DNA of 64,000 nt from Arthrobacter sp. OVS8 (GTDB lineage: Bacteria; Actinomycetota; Actinomycetes; Actinomycetales; Micrococcaceae), in the NCBI GenBank assembly GCA_028370155.1, contig CP116670.1, positions 1,116,001-1,180,000 of the forward strand, read 5' to 3'. Positions 11,590 to 20,647 of the stretch are shown here, piece after piece. The notes below the pieces were generated by a model, which saw nothing but the letters and a program-made list of their open reading frames with translations, had not been told where the DNA came from and searched no databases. The translations under genes were made by a program, and so were the position numbers. Position 1 is the stretch's first letter; every line of letters begins with the position of its first letter.

Positions 11590-12639
11590 CTAGTCCTTGG
11601 GTGCCAGCGCCTTGGCGGCGATGGCGGGGAGGAAGTTGTGGGCCTCGGGGATGTGTGCGTGGCTCACCCGGCGCCGGAACACCCAGTAGGTCCAGGCCTG
11701 GTAAGCGAGGACCAGCGGCAGCCCGATGCAGGCGACGATGCTCATCAGCCCCAGCGTGTAGTCCGAGGAGGAGGCGTTGGAGATGGTCAGGTGGAAGTCC
11801 GGGTTCAGGGTGGACGGCAGCACCACGGGGAACGCAGCGCCGAAGATCGAGGCGCTGCCGAGGAGCAGGAAGACGCCCAGGGACAGGAACGCGCGGCCTT
11901 CGGCACCCGTGCGGGCGAAGTTCCAGGCCACGACGGCGGCCACCACGGCGGCGACGACGGCCACCACGGTCCACACCTCGCCGCTGATCAGCTGCAGGCT
12001 GACCGCCCAGCCCGCCATCGGCAGCAGCAGGACGGGCAGGAGCCGGACGAACCACCGGCGTGCGCGGTGCCGGACGTCGCCGTCGGTCTTCAGGGCCAGG
12101 AACGCGAGGCCGTGCAGCAGCGAGAATCCGACGACGGCGAGGCCGCCCAGCACGGCGTAGGCGCTGAACCAGGCGAAGGGGCCGCCTTCGCGGTCACCGT
12201 TGGCGTTGATCGGCAGTCCGGTAGTGGTCAGCCCCAGCGCGGCTCCCACACCGAAGGCCGCCACGAGGGAGCCGAGGGAGATGGCCCAGTCCCAGCGGGC
12301 CCGCCACCGCGGGTTGTCCACTTTGCCGCGGTACTCGAACGCCACGGCCCGGAAGATCAGGGCCACCAGGACCAGCAGCAGCGGCAGGTAGAGGGCGGAG
12401 AACAAGGAGGCGTACCAGAGCGGGAAGGCCGCGAAGGTGGCACCGCCCGCGGTCAGGAGCCAGACCTCGTTGCCGTCCCAGACCGGGCCGATCGTGTTGA
12501 GCAGGACGCGGCGTTCGGTGTTGTTCCGGGCGAAGCCCTTCATCAGCATCCCGACGCCGAGGTCAAAGCCCTCGAGAAAGAGGTAGCCCGTCCACAGCAC
12601 CGCGATGGCGATGAACCAGATGGTGGGAAGCAGTTCCAT
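11590..12639 (-). CDS. cydB: Cytochrome bd ubiquinol/menaquinol oxidase subunit II
   Basis: Integral membrane subunit of the cytochrome bd quinol oxidase, 349 residues and intact. The N-terminus MELLPTIWFIAIAVLWTGYL and the following EGFDLGVGML motif are diagnostic of CydB. Further segments such as GPVWDGNEVWLLTAGGA and FAAFPLWYASLFSALYLPL match the family, and about nine hydrophobic segments are visible. Start ATG 12639 is chosen because the family begins with ME(L/I)LPT; the frame is open upstream only because it overlaps the shifted cydA end. It lies 37 bases after the cydA stop. Confidence 0.95.
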   Translation of the reverse strand: MELLPTIWFIAIAVLWTGYLFLEGFDLGVGMLMKGFARNNTERRVLLNTIGPVWDGNEVWLLTAGGATFAAFPLWYASLFSALYLPLLLVLVALIFRAVAFEYRGKVDNPRWRARWDWAISLGSLVAAFGVGAALGLTTTGLPINANGDREGGPFAWFSAYAVLGGLAVVGFSLLHGLAFLALKTDGDVRHRARRWFVRLLPVLLLPMAGWAVSLQLISGEVWTVVAVVAAVVAAVVAWNFARTGAEGRAFLSLGVFLLLGSASIFGAAFPVVLPSTLNPDFHLTISNASSSDYTLGLMSIVACIGLPLVLAYQAWTYWVFRRRVSHAHIPEAHNFLPAIAAKALAPKD

Positions 12640-12676
12640 GCTGAGTATCCTCTGCGTTTCTTGTGCGAGCGAAGGC

Positions 12677-14269
12677 TTAGTAGGCGAAGGCCAGGACGTC
12701 GTCCCCGGGCTTGCCGGGGCCACCGCCCTTGGGGTGGAATCCTCGTTCTCGTCCACGGGGACGTGCGCGAGTTCCGGCATGGCGGCGACCACCCCGCCGC
12801 GGATGTACTTGACCAGCAGCTTGACCTCGACCACGAGCAGCACCGCATACACGGCGGTGAGCACCACGAGGAGGTCAGCAGTTCGCCGGCCGAGACGCCG
12901 GGTGAGACGGCCGCGGCCGTGAACATAAAGACCTGGTCGATTCCGCTGGGGTCCGGGTTGGGGGCGACGACGAACGGCTGCCGCCCATCTCGGTGAAGAT
13001 CCACCCGGCGGCGTTGGCCCCGAAGGGCGCCAGGATGCCGAACACGGCCAGCCGCATCAGGCCGCGGGAGGCGGGGACGGTTCCCTTGCGGGCGACCCAG
13101 AGTGCAACCAAAGCTGCCAACGCGGCCAGTCCGCCGAAGCCGATCATCATCCGGAAGCCCCAGTAGGTGACCTCCATGACCGGGACGTACTGGATCTCCT
13201 TCCCGGCCCGTTCCCCGTAGATGGGGTTGTCCGGCAGATGCGTGCCGTAGTCGGCCTTGTACTGGTCGATCAGGCTGTTGACGCCTTTAACCTCGGTGGT
13301 GAAATCGCCCTTGGCGAGGAAGGACAGGATCCCGGGTACCTCGATGAGCGCGACGATGTCATCGCAGTTCTTGGAACCGACGTTGCCGATGCTCAGGATG
13401 GAGAAGCCGGTGCCGTCGTGGCAGGCCGCTTCGGCGGCCGCCATCTTCATGGGCTGCTGTTCGAACATGAGTTTGCCCTGCAGGTCGCCGGTGATGGCGG
13501 TTCCGGCGAAGGAAATCATGGCGACGACGGCGCCGATCCGCAGGGACCGGATCCAGACGGCGTGGTCGGTGCGGTCCCGCCCGGGGATGTCGGACTCGCC
13601 GGGGACCACTTTGCCGTCCTCGCCGATCGTGTCGATTCCGTCGTGGCGGCGGCGCCACAGGTGGTACCAGGCGATGCCCAGCAGGAACGCGCCGGCGACG
13701 GCCAGCGCGCCGAAGATGGTGTGCGGGACGGCGACGAGGGCGGTGTTGTTGGTGAAGACCGCCCAGGCGTCGGTCATCACCGGACGGCCGTCGATCATCT
13801 CAACACCCACCGGGTGCTGCATCCAGCTGTTCGCCACAATGATGAAGTAGGCGGAGAAGACGGACCCGATCACGGCGATCCAGAGGCAGGCAAGGTGGAC
13901 GGCCGGCTTGAGCTGCTTCCAGCCGAAGATCCAGAGGCCCAGGAACGTCGACTCCACGAAGAACGCGAGCAGCGCCTCCATGGCCAGCGGCGCCCCGAAC
14001 ACGTCGCCCACGAAGCGGCTGTACTCGCTCCACGCCATGCCGAACTGGAACTCCTGCACAATGCCGGTGGCGACGCCCATGATGAAGTTGATCAGGAAGA
14101 GCTTGCCCCAGAACTTGGTCATCCGGAGGTATTCCGGCTTGCCGGTGCGGTGCCACATCGTCTGGATCACGGCGACCACCAGACCAAGGCCAATCGTGAG
14201 CGGCACCATCATGAAGTGGTAGACGGTGGTGATTCCGAATTGCCAGCGTGCGATTTCCAAGGCGTCCAA
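12677..14269 (-). CDS. cydA: Cytochrome bd oxidase subunit I
   Basis: Haem-bearing subunit of about 531 residues of the oxygen-reducing cytochrome bd complex. The N-terminus ALEIARWQFGITTVYHFMMV contains His18, the haem b595 ligand position. Glu98 and Glu106 in PLAMEALLAFFVEST correspond to the proton-channel glutamates Glu99/Glu107 of E. coli CydA. The quinol-binding loop contains GRDRTDHAVW. The C-terminus is spread over three frames, with shifts near 12978, 12873 and 12733 (the last a C run one base short), ending VLAFAY. The start is a TTG at 14269 preceded by AGGGA. Two 17-bp palindromes sit immediately upstream (14299-14338). Confidence 0.93.
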
Positions 14270-14298
14270 GGCAGTCCCTACTTTGCTAGGCGAGCAAC

Positions 14299-14315
14299 TT
14301 CTACGTCCCGTAGAA
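14299..14315. promoter_or_regulatory. Operator 1, TTCTACGTCCCGTAGAA
   Basis: A perfect palindrome with 7-base arms (TTCTACG / CGTAGAA) around TCC, starting 30 bases upstream of the cydA start codon, where it would overlap the promoter or the first transcribed bases. It has the CTAC/GTAG half-sites typical of BlaI/MecI-family operators. Repressor binding is inferred. Confidence 0.7.
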
Positions 14316-14321
14316 AGATTC

Positions 14322-14338
14322 TTCTACCGAGTGTAGAA
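14322..14338. promoter_or_regulatory. Operator 2, TTCTACCGAGTGTAGAA
   Basis: Second copy with 6-base perfect arms and 5-base spacer. Its centre lies 23 bases from the centre of operator 1, about two helical turns, placing both dimers on the same DNA face upstream of cydA. Confidence 0.7.
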
Positions 14339-14557
14339 CACTTTGGTGGTTCCCTGCACCCCAGAGTCCCACGGTGCGCTACGGCCCGCAATGGAGGCGC
14401 CGCCGGGCGGTCGACCACTCCCGTGAGCACCCGCCGAACCTCTGCGGCCCGGCGGCGGCCCGGTGCGCAGCACGGACCCAGTCCGACGTCGGCCCGGCGC
14501 TTAGTCCGGCGGCGGCCCGGCGTGCGACGCGGTGCACGACACGCCCGGGCCGGGCAG

Positions 14558-14574
14558 TTCTACTTCATGTAGAA
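14558..14574. promoter_or_regulatory. Operator 3, TTCTACTTCATGTAGAA
   Basis: Third copy of TTCTAC-N5-GTAGAA, about 100 bases upstream of the BlaI-type regulator start codon and next to the AT-rich presumed promoter. This fits autoregulation. Confidence 0.7.
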
Positions 14575-14670
14575 ACTATCCGCAAAACACGGTAAATTTA
14601 AGACTGAAGTATTCACTTTCCGCCCGGCAGAGTCGATTGGCCGGAGCGGCACTCACGAAGGACGTACGGA

Positions 14671-15057
14671 ATGGCGAGTCTCGGTGAACTGGAACGGGCA
14701 GTGATGGATCTGCTCTGGGCAGGCCATGAGGCTGCAACGGCGAACACTCTGCGGGATCTGCTCGCCCAGAGCACGCGTGCGGAAAACGGCACCGCCGGGC
14801 ATGTGGGCAAGGATCTGGCCGTCACGACGGTGCTGACCGTGCTCTCGCGCCTGGAGCGCAAGGGCCTCGTGGAGCGTGAGCGCGGCACCCGCCCGCACCG
14901 CTACCAGGCAGTCTCCAGCCGTGAAGACCACACCGCTGAGCTGATGCACGAGGTCCTGGGGTCCGCACCGGACCGCGAGGCCGTGCTGGCCCGCTTCATT
15001 GGTTCCGTTACCGACACCGAGGCAGAAACGCTGCGCAAGCTGCTGGGACTCAGCTAG
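14671..15057 (+). CDS. BlaI/MecI/CopY family transcriptional repressor
   Basis: Winged-helix repressor of 128 residues, intact. The N-terminus LGELERAVMDLLWAG is the hallmark of the family, followed by the recognition helix region TTVLTVLSRLERKGLVERE and a wing with GTRPHRYQAV. The C-terminal helices form the dimerisation arm in relatives. Homologues bind palindromes and are inactivated when a partner M56 protease signals; that partner is the next gene, 6 bases downstream. The three TTCTAC-N5-GTAGAA sites in the upstream region make cydABDC and this gene itself the obvious targets (inference). Start ATG 14671. Confidence 0.92.
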   Translation: MASLGELERAVMDLLWAGHEAATANTLRDLLAQSTRAENGTAGHVGKDLAVTTVLTVLSRLERKGLVERERGTRPHRYQAVSSREDHTAELMHEVLGSAPDREAVLARFIGSVTDTEAETLRKLLGLS

Positions 15058-15063
15058 CACCCT

Positions 15064-16050
15064 ATGTTCTGGACCTCATGGTTTCTGGCGGTCCTGGCGA
15101 TAGTGCTGGCCTGGCCGGTGCCTATCCTGCTTTCCCGCGCCCAGTGGCCTGCCCGTTCGCCGTTCACGGCCATGCTGCTGTGGCAGGCAATTGCCCTCGC
15201 CGGCGGGCTGTCCATGATCGGCGCCATGCTGGTGTACGGGCTGGAACCGGTCGGGGACAACCTGCTGGCCGGCCTCAAGGCCCTGGCCGGAATGGTCTTC
15301 AATAATGCGCCCACCACGGAGCTGGGTTTCTGGCACATCTTCGCCCTCTCGGCAGCTGCCCTCCTGACAGCCCACCTGGTGTTCACCCTGCTGCTGACGT
15401 ACTACAAGATCCAGCGCCAGCGGAGGCGGCACCGCGAACTGCTGGCACTGCTCGCATCCCTCCGCTGACGGCCCGCGGACCATGGTGATCAACGTCGACT
15501 CCCCCGTCGCGTACTGCCTGCCGGGTGGCGCCCGCTCGGTCACGGTGCTGTCCGACGGGCTGATGGCGGCCCTGGAACCCGCAGAACTCCGCGCGGTCCT
15601 GAACCACGAGAACGCCCACTTGGACCAGCGCCACCATCTGCTGCTCTGGGCCTTTGCCGCCTGGCGTCAGGCCCTTCCCTGGCTGCCCACCACACGGCTG
15701 GCGCAGGAAGCGGTCAGCTCGCTGATCGAGATGCTCGCCGACGACGTCGCGCTGAAGACCGCGAGCAAGGCCACGCTGATCAAGGCGATCGCGATTGTGG
15801 CGAGCGGCTCCCCGGTGCCCCGGACGCCCGGATGGCGTTCGGCGGACCGGAACTGTCCGACGTCGAGCCCGGCCAGCCCGGTGCCCTCGGCGGCGCGGGT
15901 TCGGCGCGGACGACGGCGTCCCGTGTCAGCCGCCTGCTCTCCCCGCAGCCACAGTTGCCGGAACCTGTGCGCGTCGCGGTGCTGGCTGCCTGCCTGCTGC
16001 TGCTGGCCGTTCCGACGGCTCTGCTGATCGTTCCCGGCCTGCTCGGCTGA
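15064..16050 (+). CDS. M56 (BlaR1-like) membrane metallopeptidase
   Basis: Membrane zinc protease of about 329 residues, partner of the BlaI-type repressor. Three hydrophobic segments occupy the first 120 residues. The zinc-binding HExxH motif is HENAH in VLNHENAHLDQRHH, preceded by the family motif SVTVLSDGLMAALEPAELRAVLNHE. A last membrane segment (VAVLAACLLLLAVPTALLIV) closes the protein. No penicillin-binding sensor domain is present, so the signal is not a beta-lactam bound in the BlaR1 manner. Frame shifts lie near 15459 (two bases short in a C run) and 15815. Start ATG 15064. Confidence 0.88.
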
Positions 16051-16164
16051 GGCTGGCAGGGCCAAATCCCGCCGCCCTGAGCCCTGCTCGGCTGACTCCC
16101 GAGGAGAGGAATCCTCCCGAGCTGAAATCCCGTGCCTGCAGCCGGCGAAGGCTGCGCGCGCAGA

Positions 16165-16202
16165 AGCCGGGCCGCCCCGCCCGAGGGCAGAGCGGCCCGG
16201 CT
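16165..16202. terminator. Bidirectional terminator between M56 and M28 genes
   Basis: Perfect 11-base arms AGCCGGGCCGC (16165-16175) and GCGGCCCGGCT (16192-16202) separate two convergent genes. There is no T run, which is usual for high-GC actinobacteria. Confidence 0.55.
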
Positions 16203-16227
16203 CCCAATGCACTGCTGCGGCCGGCGG

Positions 16228-17750
16228 CTACTTGAGCAGCTTATTGGCCTTGTATTCGAGGTCCACGTTGCCGGTACCGTTACCCTTGGCCGTGCCGTTG
16301 ACCGCCGAGGTGGTCATGCCAAAGGTGAGGGTGGAGTGGGCAATCGCGTCCGCCATTTCCTCCAGCACGGTCTGGTTGACGTTATCGATGTTGTCGCACT
16401 CCGCGTGGTAGCACGGGTCCAGCGGGGCACCTGCTTCACCGCCGAAGACGGCCGCCTCCTCCTCGGTCTTCAGGTCCTCCGCGCCGGTGAACAGGCCGCC
16501 CGCCGGGATGCCGTTGTTGATGAACCCGAAGTAGTCGGAGCGTCCGTCGAAGGCAGTGGGGGCAACCGGCAGGTTCCGGGACTTGAAGTAGTCCAGAAAG
16601 ACCTTCTCCACCAAAGCCGAGCCGTTGGGGCCCTTCTCGCCGAACGCCGAGCCGTCGCCGTCGTAGACGTAGCGGACGAAGTTCGGCGAGCCGACCATGT
16701 CGAAGTTGAGGTTGACCGCGTGGTCCTTGAGCTGGCGGGCCGTCAGCTGGGAGACGTAGTACTCGGACCCGATCAGCCCGTCCTCTTCCCCGCCCCAGAA
16801 CGCGAAGCGGATCCGGTTGGTCGGCTCAGTGCCCAGGGCTTTCAGTTGGAGCGCCGTCTCGAGGATGCCGGCTGATCCTGAGCCGTTGTCGTTGATGCCG
16901 GGGCCTTCGGATACGGAGTCCAGGTGCGCGCCCACCACGACGGTCCGGTCGGCTCGCCCGCCGGTATCGGCGAGGATGTTGAACGAGTCGATCCGGCTGA
17001 CCCCGGCGTCGACCGCGAGGCGCATCTCAACGCCGCTGAGCCCGGCGAGTTCGACGCCGGTGGCGTAGCTGGTGCTCACGACGGGGATTGCTGCCTGCGG
17101 CAGGTCCAGGGTGCCGCCGAACAGGCCCAGGCGGTCATCCCCGGGGACAACGTTGCCCTGGTTGAAGATGATGACACCGGAGGCCCCGGCCGTGGCGGCG
17201 TTGTCCGCCTTGATCCGGAAAGTGCAGGTGCCGCGCTGGATGAGGGCGATGTTTCCCGCCAGGAAATTGGCAAAGTCGCCCGCTTCGCAGCCGCTGGTGG
17301 AGGCGTGGTCGCCGGCCAGGTTGAGGTCGACGGCGGTCAGCCGTGCAGGGAACGCGCCGTCGCTCGCACCGGAGTAGGACATGTCCAGGAAATCGGTCCC
17401 GTAGGTGTAGCTCTCCGGACTGGGTGACACCCGCTCCAGTGACGCCGACGTGAAGTCGTAGCGGTCGTAGCTGAACGGCTGGCGGACAGGTTTGTAGCCC
17501 GCGGCGTGGAGGGTGTCGTAGATGTAGTCGAGAGAGGCCTCGTAGCCCGGGCTGTCGGCTGCGCGGTTGCCGCCATTGGCATCCGCGATCTCCTGCAGGG
17601 CTTCGAGGTGGTTCATGATGTTTTCTGCGGAAACCGCGGAGCGCAGGGCCTCCGAGGTGGTTCCGGTTGCTGCAAGGGCGGCGCGAAGCTGACCGCCAGC
17701 CCGATCGTGGCGGCGATGGCCGCGCGCTGGATATTCCGAGTTTGCCTCAT
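16228..17750 (-). CDS. Secreted M28 aminopeptidase with PA domain
   Basis: Extracellular zinc aminopeptidase of about 507 residues. Start ATG 17750 (MRQTRNIQRAAIAATIGLAV) gives a Sec signal peptide and has GGAG about 9 bases upstream. A protease-associated domain lies at about residues 140-240 (GDFANFLAGNIALIQRGTC). The M28 catalytic domain follows, with metal ligands in VVVGAHLDSVSEGPGINDNG, the Glu pair in GGEEDGLIGSEYY, Asp in NLNFDMVGS, and the late His in CYHAECDNI. One frame shift within the signal peptide, near 17687, restores AALAATGTTSEAL; here GCGGCC appears to have lost a base. Related Streptomyces enzymes prefer N-terminal leucine, but specificity here is unknown. Confidence 0.9.
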
Positions 17751-17915
17751 AGGGGTCTCCTGGATTGCTGCGGAATCCGGCTCCGGGCGTCGTTGCCCGG
17801 AGCCGTGAGACGACACTATCGGATGGAGGCATACCCGGTTAGAGGGTATTTCGGCACTGGCGCCAATGCTGACGGGCCCTGACAATGCGCCCGCTGTGAC
17901 TGGCCCCGCCGGGTG

Positions 17916-20021
17916 TCAGGCGTCGATGCGTTCCCGGTCCAGGCTCGCCGCCCCGGCGATGATGAAGTCCTTGCGGGGGCGACATCCGAGCCCATCAGCA
18001 GGTCAAAAGTCTCCTCGGCCTGCTTGGCGTTGTCGATGCCGACCTTGCGCAGCGTGCGGTGCCGCGGGTCCATGGTGGTCTCGGCCAGCTGCTCCGCGTC
18101 CATCTCACCCAGGCCCTTGTAGCGCTGGATCGGCTCCTTGTACCGTTTGCCCTCCTTGGCGAGCCGCGCCAGCAGGACGTGCAGTTCCGCCTCCGAGTAG
18201 GTGTAGATCATCTCGTTGGCCTTCTGGCCGGCGTTGATGACCTCCACCCGGTGCAGCGGCGGGACCGCGGCGAAGACGCGTCCTTCCTCGATCATGGGCC
18301 GCATGTAGCGGAAGAACAGCGTCAGGAGGAGCGTGCGGATGTGGGCGCCGTCGACGTCGGCGTCGGTCATCAGGATGACCTTTCCGTACCGGGCGGCGCT
18401 GATGTCGAAGCTCCGGCCGGACCCCGCCCCACCACCTGGATGAGGGCTGCGCATTCGGCGTTGGAGAGCATGTCGCCCACCGAGGCCTTCTGGACGTTGA
18501 GGATTTTGCCGCGGATGGGCAGCAGCGCCTGGAAGTCGGAGGAGCGCGCCAGCTTGGCCGTGCCGAGCGCGGAGTCGCCTTCGACGATGAACAGTTCGGA
18601 GCGCGCGACGTCGTCCGTGCGGCAGTCCGCGAGCTTGGTGGGCATCGAGGACGTCTCCAGGGCGTTCTTGCGGCGCTGGGTCTCCTTGTGGACACGGGCG
18701 GAGATGCGCGACTTCATCTCGCTGACGACCTTTTCCAGCAGCAGCGCCGACTGGGCTTTGTCGTTGCGGTTGGACGAGGTCAGCTTGGCGTTGATCTCCT
18801 GTTCCACCACCTTGGCCACGATGGCCCGCACGGCCGAGGTGCCCAGGATTTCCTTGGTCTGGCCCTCGAACTGCGGCTCGGCGAGCCTGACCGTCAGGAC
18901 TGCGGTGAGTCCCGCGAAGATGTCGTCCTTTTCGATCTTGTCGTTGCCGGCCTTGAGCTTGCGGGCATTGGTTTCGACCGCTTTGCGGAAGGTCTTCAGG
19001 AGCGCCTGTTCGAAGCCGGACTGGTGGGTTCCGCCCTTGGGCGTGGAGATGATGTTGACGAAGGTGCGCACGGTGCTGTCGTAGCCGATGCCCCAGCGGA
19101 GTGCGACGTCCACCTCGCAGTCCCGCTCGACTTCGGTCAGGTGGCTGTGGCCCTTGTCGTCCAGGACGGGCACGGTTTCCTTGAACTTGCCGGCGCCGTG
19201 GAGCCGCCAGATGTCTGTGACGGCGGGGTCGGCGGCGAGAAACTCGACAAACTCGGAGATGCCGCCGTCGTGGTGGAACACTTCCTCGTGCGGACCTGAC
19301 TCGCCCGGGGTGCCGGGAGCTTGCGCTCGTCCCGGACGGTGAGTTTGAGGCCGGGGACCAGGAATGAGGTCTGCCGGGCGCGGGCGGCGAGTTCGTCGTA
19401 CGAGAACTTGGCGTCCGGGGTGAAGATCTGCCGGTCCGCCCAGTAGCGGATCCGGGTGCCGGTCACGCCGCGTTTGGCCTTGCCCACGACGTCCAGGACG
19501 GAACCGTCGATGAAGGGCGAGAAGACCGACGCCGGGTCCGGCCGGGTGCCGGTGTCCTTGAAGCGGCCGGGCTCGCCGCGGCGGAAGCACATCCGGTAGG
19601 TCTTGCTGCCGCGGTCGACTTCGACGTCGAGCCGGGCTGACAGCGCGTTGACAACGGAGGCGCCGACGCCGTGCAGGCCGCCCGAGGCAGTGTAGGAGCC
19701 GCCGCCGAATTTGCCGCCGGCGTGGAGTTTGGTGAAGACGACCTCGACGCCGCTCAGCCCGGTTTTCGGTTCGATGTCCACCGGGACGCCGCGGCCGTCG
19801 TCGTGGATCTCCACCGAGTTGTCCGCGTGCAGGATGATTTTGATGTCATGGCCGAAACCGGCGAGGGCCTCGTCCACGGAGTTGTCGATGATTTCCCAGA
19901 GGCAGTGCATAAGTCCGCGGGAGTCGGTGGAACCGATGTACATGCCCGGGCGCTTACGGACGGCTTCGAGGCCTTCCAGCACGGAGAGATGCCGGGCGGT
20001 GTAATCAGAACTTGGTGCCAC
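17916..20021 (-). CDS. parE: DNA topoisomerase IV subunit B (second GyrB/ParE-type protein)
   Basis: ATPase subunit of about 702 residues, partner of the ParC-type protein. The GHKL ATPase is visible as EIIDNSVDEALAGFG, DDGRGVPVDIEP and GLHGVGASVVNALS. The Toprim domain carries EGDSALG and the metal-binding DADVDGAHI, and the tail has RYKGLGEMDAEQLAETTMDP. Frame shifts lie near 19312, 18425 and 17975; the last is a six-C run read as five. The C-terminus is then DFIIAGAASLDRERIDA. The start is GTG 20021 with GGAG upstream. It is separated from parC by 12 kb, unlike the usual parEC pair, but lies next to sigA as in related genera. Confidence 0.92.
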
Positions 20022-20230
20022 GGGGCGGAAACTCCTTCAGGAACGGGGCCGTCGCTACAGGACGGGCAATGCTGTTTGGCGCTCTTCCTAGGGTAGTCGG
20101 AGTGCCGGCGTGCGGCGTGCTGCCACTCCCCGGCGGCCCCACGCGCCGGAACCCGTTACCGAGACGTGATACGCGTACAGCGAAAGTGGGCCATCCCAGC
20201 CATGGTTTCGCTGCGAATGCTGGTTATATA

Positions 20231-20253
20231 GGTATACCGATCTACCAAGGAGG
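20231..20253 (+). promoter_or_regulatory. Promoter-proximal palindrome and strong RBS of the zinc-ribbon gene
   Basis: The 8-base palindrome GGTATACC (20231-20238) follows the AT-rich TTATATA, and a full Shine-Dalgarno AAGGAGG stands at 20247-20253, 6 bases before ATG 20260. The AT-rich stretch is the likely -10 region; operator function for the palindrome is speculative. Confidence 0.4.
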
Positions 20254-20259
20254 CCGAAC

Positions 20260-20481
20260 ATGACAACAGCAGTTGCGGACCGCACACTCACCACCGTCGA
20301 CCGGTGCGATCGTTGCGGAGCACAGGCGTATGTCCGGGTTGTTCTCGGCGCCTCCGGAGGTGAGCTTCTTTTCTGCGGCCACCACGCCCGCGCCGTAGAA
20401 CCGACGCTCCGGCCACTGAGCTCCGACTGGCACGACGAGACGGCTCGTCTTCACGAGAAGCCGCCGGTTCCGGTCGACTAG
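20260..20481 (+). CDS. DUF7455 small zinc-ribbon-like protein
   Basis: Protein of 73 residues, intact. It has a paired-cysteine motif CDRCGAQAYVR and a CGHH knuckle (LLFCGHHARA), which together would bind one zinc ion; this is the recognisable core of the family. Function is unknown. It is typically found beside the principal sigma factor gene in actinobacteria, as here, where it converges on sigA. The strong Shine-Dalgarno supports ATG 20260. Confidence 0.85.
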   Translation: MTTAVADRTLTTVDRCDRCGAQAYVRVVLGASGGELLFCGHHARAVEPTLRPLSSDWHDETARLHEKPPVPVD

Positions 20482-20506
20482 AGTCCGGTCGCTTAGACCA
20501 CGAGAG

Positions 20507-20537
20507 AAAGAGCCCTTCCGATTCCGGAGGGCTCTTT
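20507..20537. terminator. Terminator of the DUF7455 gene
   Basis: Arms AAAGAGCCCT (20507-20516) and AGGGCTCTTT (20528-20537) form a hairpin 26 bases after the stop codon. Confidence 0.75.
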
Positions 20538-20573
20538 CCGCGTTAACGATCAATCCGGGCCGCTTAACGAACA

Positions 20574-20636
20574 ACAACGCGGGGTCACCTCCGGCCGTTC
20601 CTCTGGTGAGGATGGACGGGAGGTGACCCGCGTTGT
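20574..20636. terminator. Terminator of sigA
   Basis: Arms of 18-19 bases at 20574-20592 and 20619-20636 pair with a single G bulge, just downstream of the sigA stop on the minus strand. The outer bases ACAACGC and GCGTTGT give the minus-strand transcript a partial U-rich end. Confidence 0.7.
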
Positions 20637-20647
20637 GTGGTGCGTGC

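Larger units (their letters stand above)
14270..14670. promoter_or_regulatory. Divergent control region between cydA and the BlaI-type repressor
   Basis: These 401 bases drive cydABDC leftwards and the repressor/M56 pair rightwards. Three palindromes of form TTCTAC-N5-GTAGAA occur here and are annotated separately. The middle part (about 14345-14550) is GC-rich with no credible gene. A short AT-rich stretch at 14575-14615 (GGTAAATTTAAG) follows the third palindrome and is the likely promoter of the repressor. Confidence 0.7.

Noticed and set aside
8166..12055. Several apparently separate truncated ABC transporter genes.
   Set aside because: Conserved CydD and CydC segments continue from frame to frame at single-base shifts, so they are pieces of one damaged reading frame.
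13238..14572. A 444-codon open frame on the plus strand opposite cydA.
   Set aside because: It is antisense to a highly conserved oxidase gene and has no recognisable domain. Its composition (Gly/Asp/Glu/His-rich) is the usual mirror of a GC-rich coding strand.
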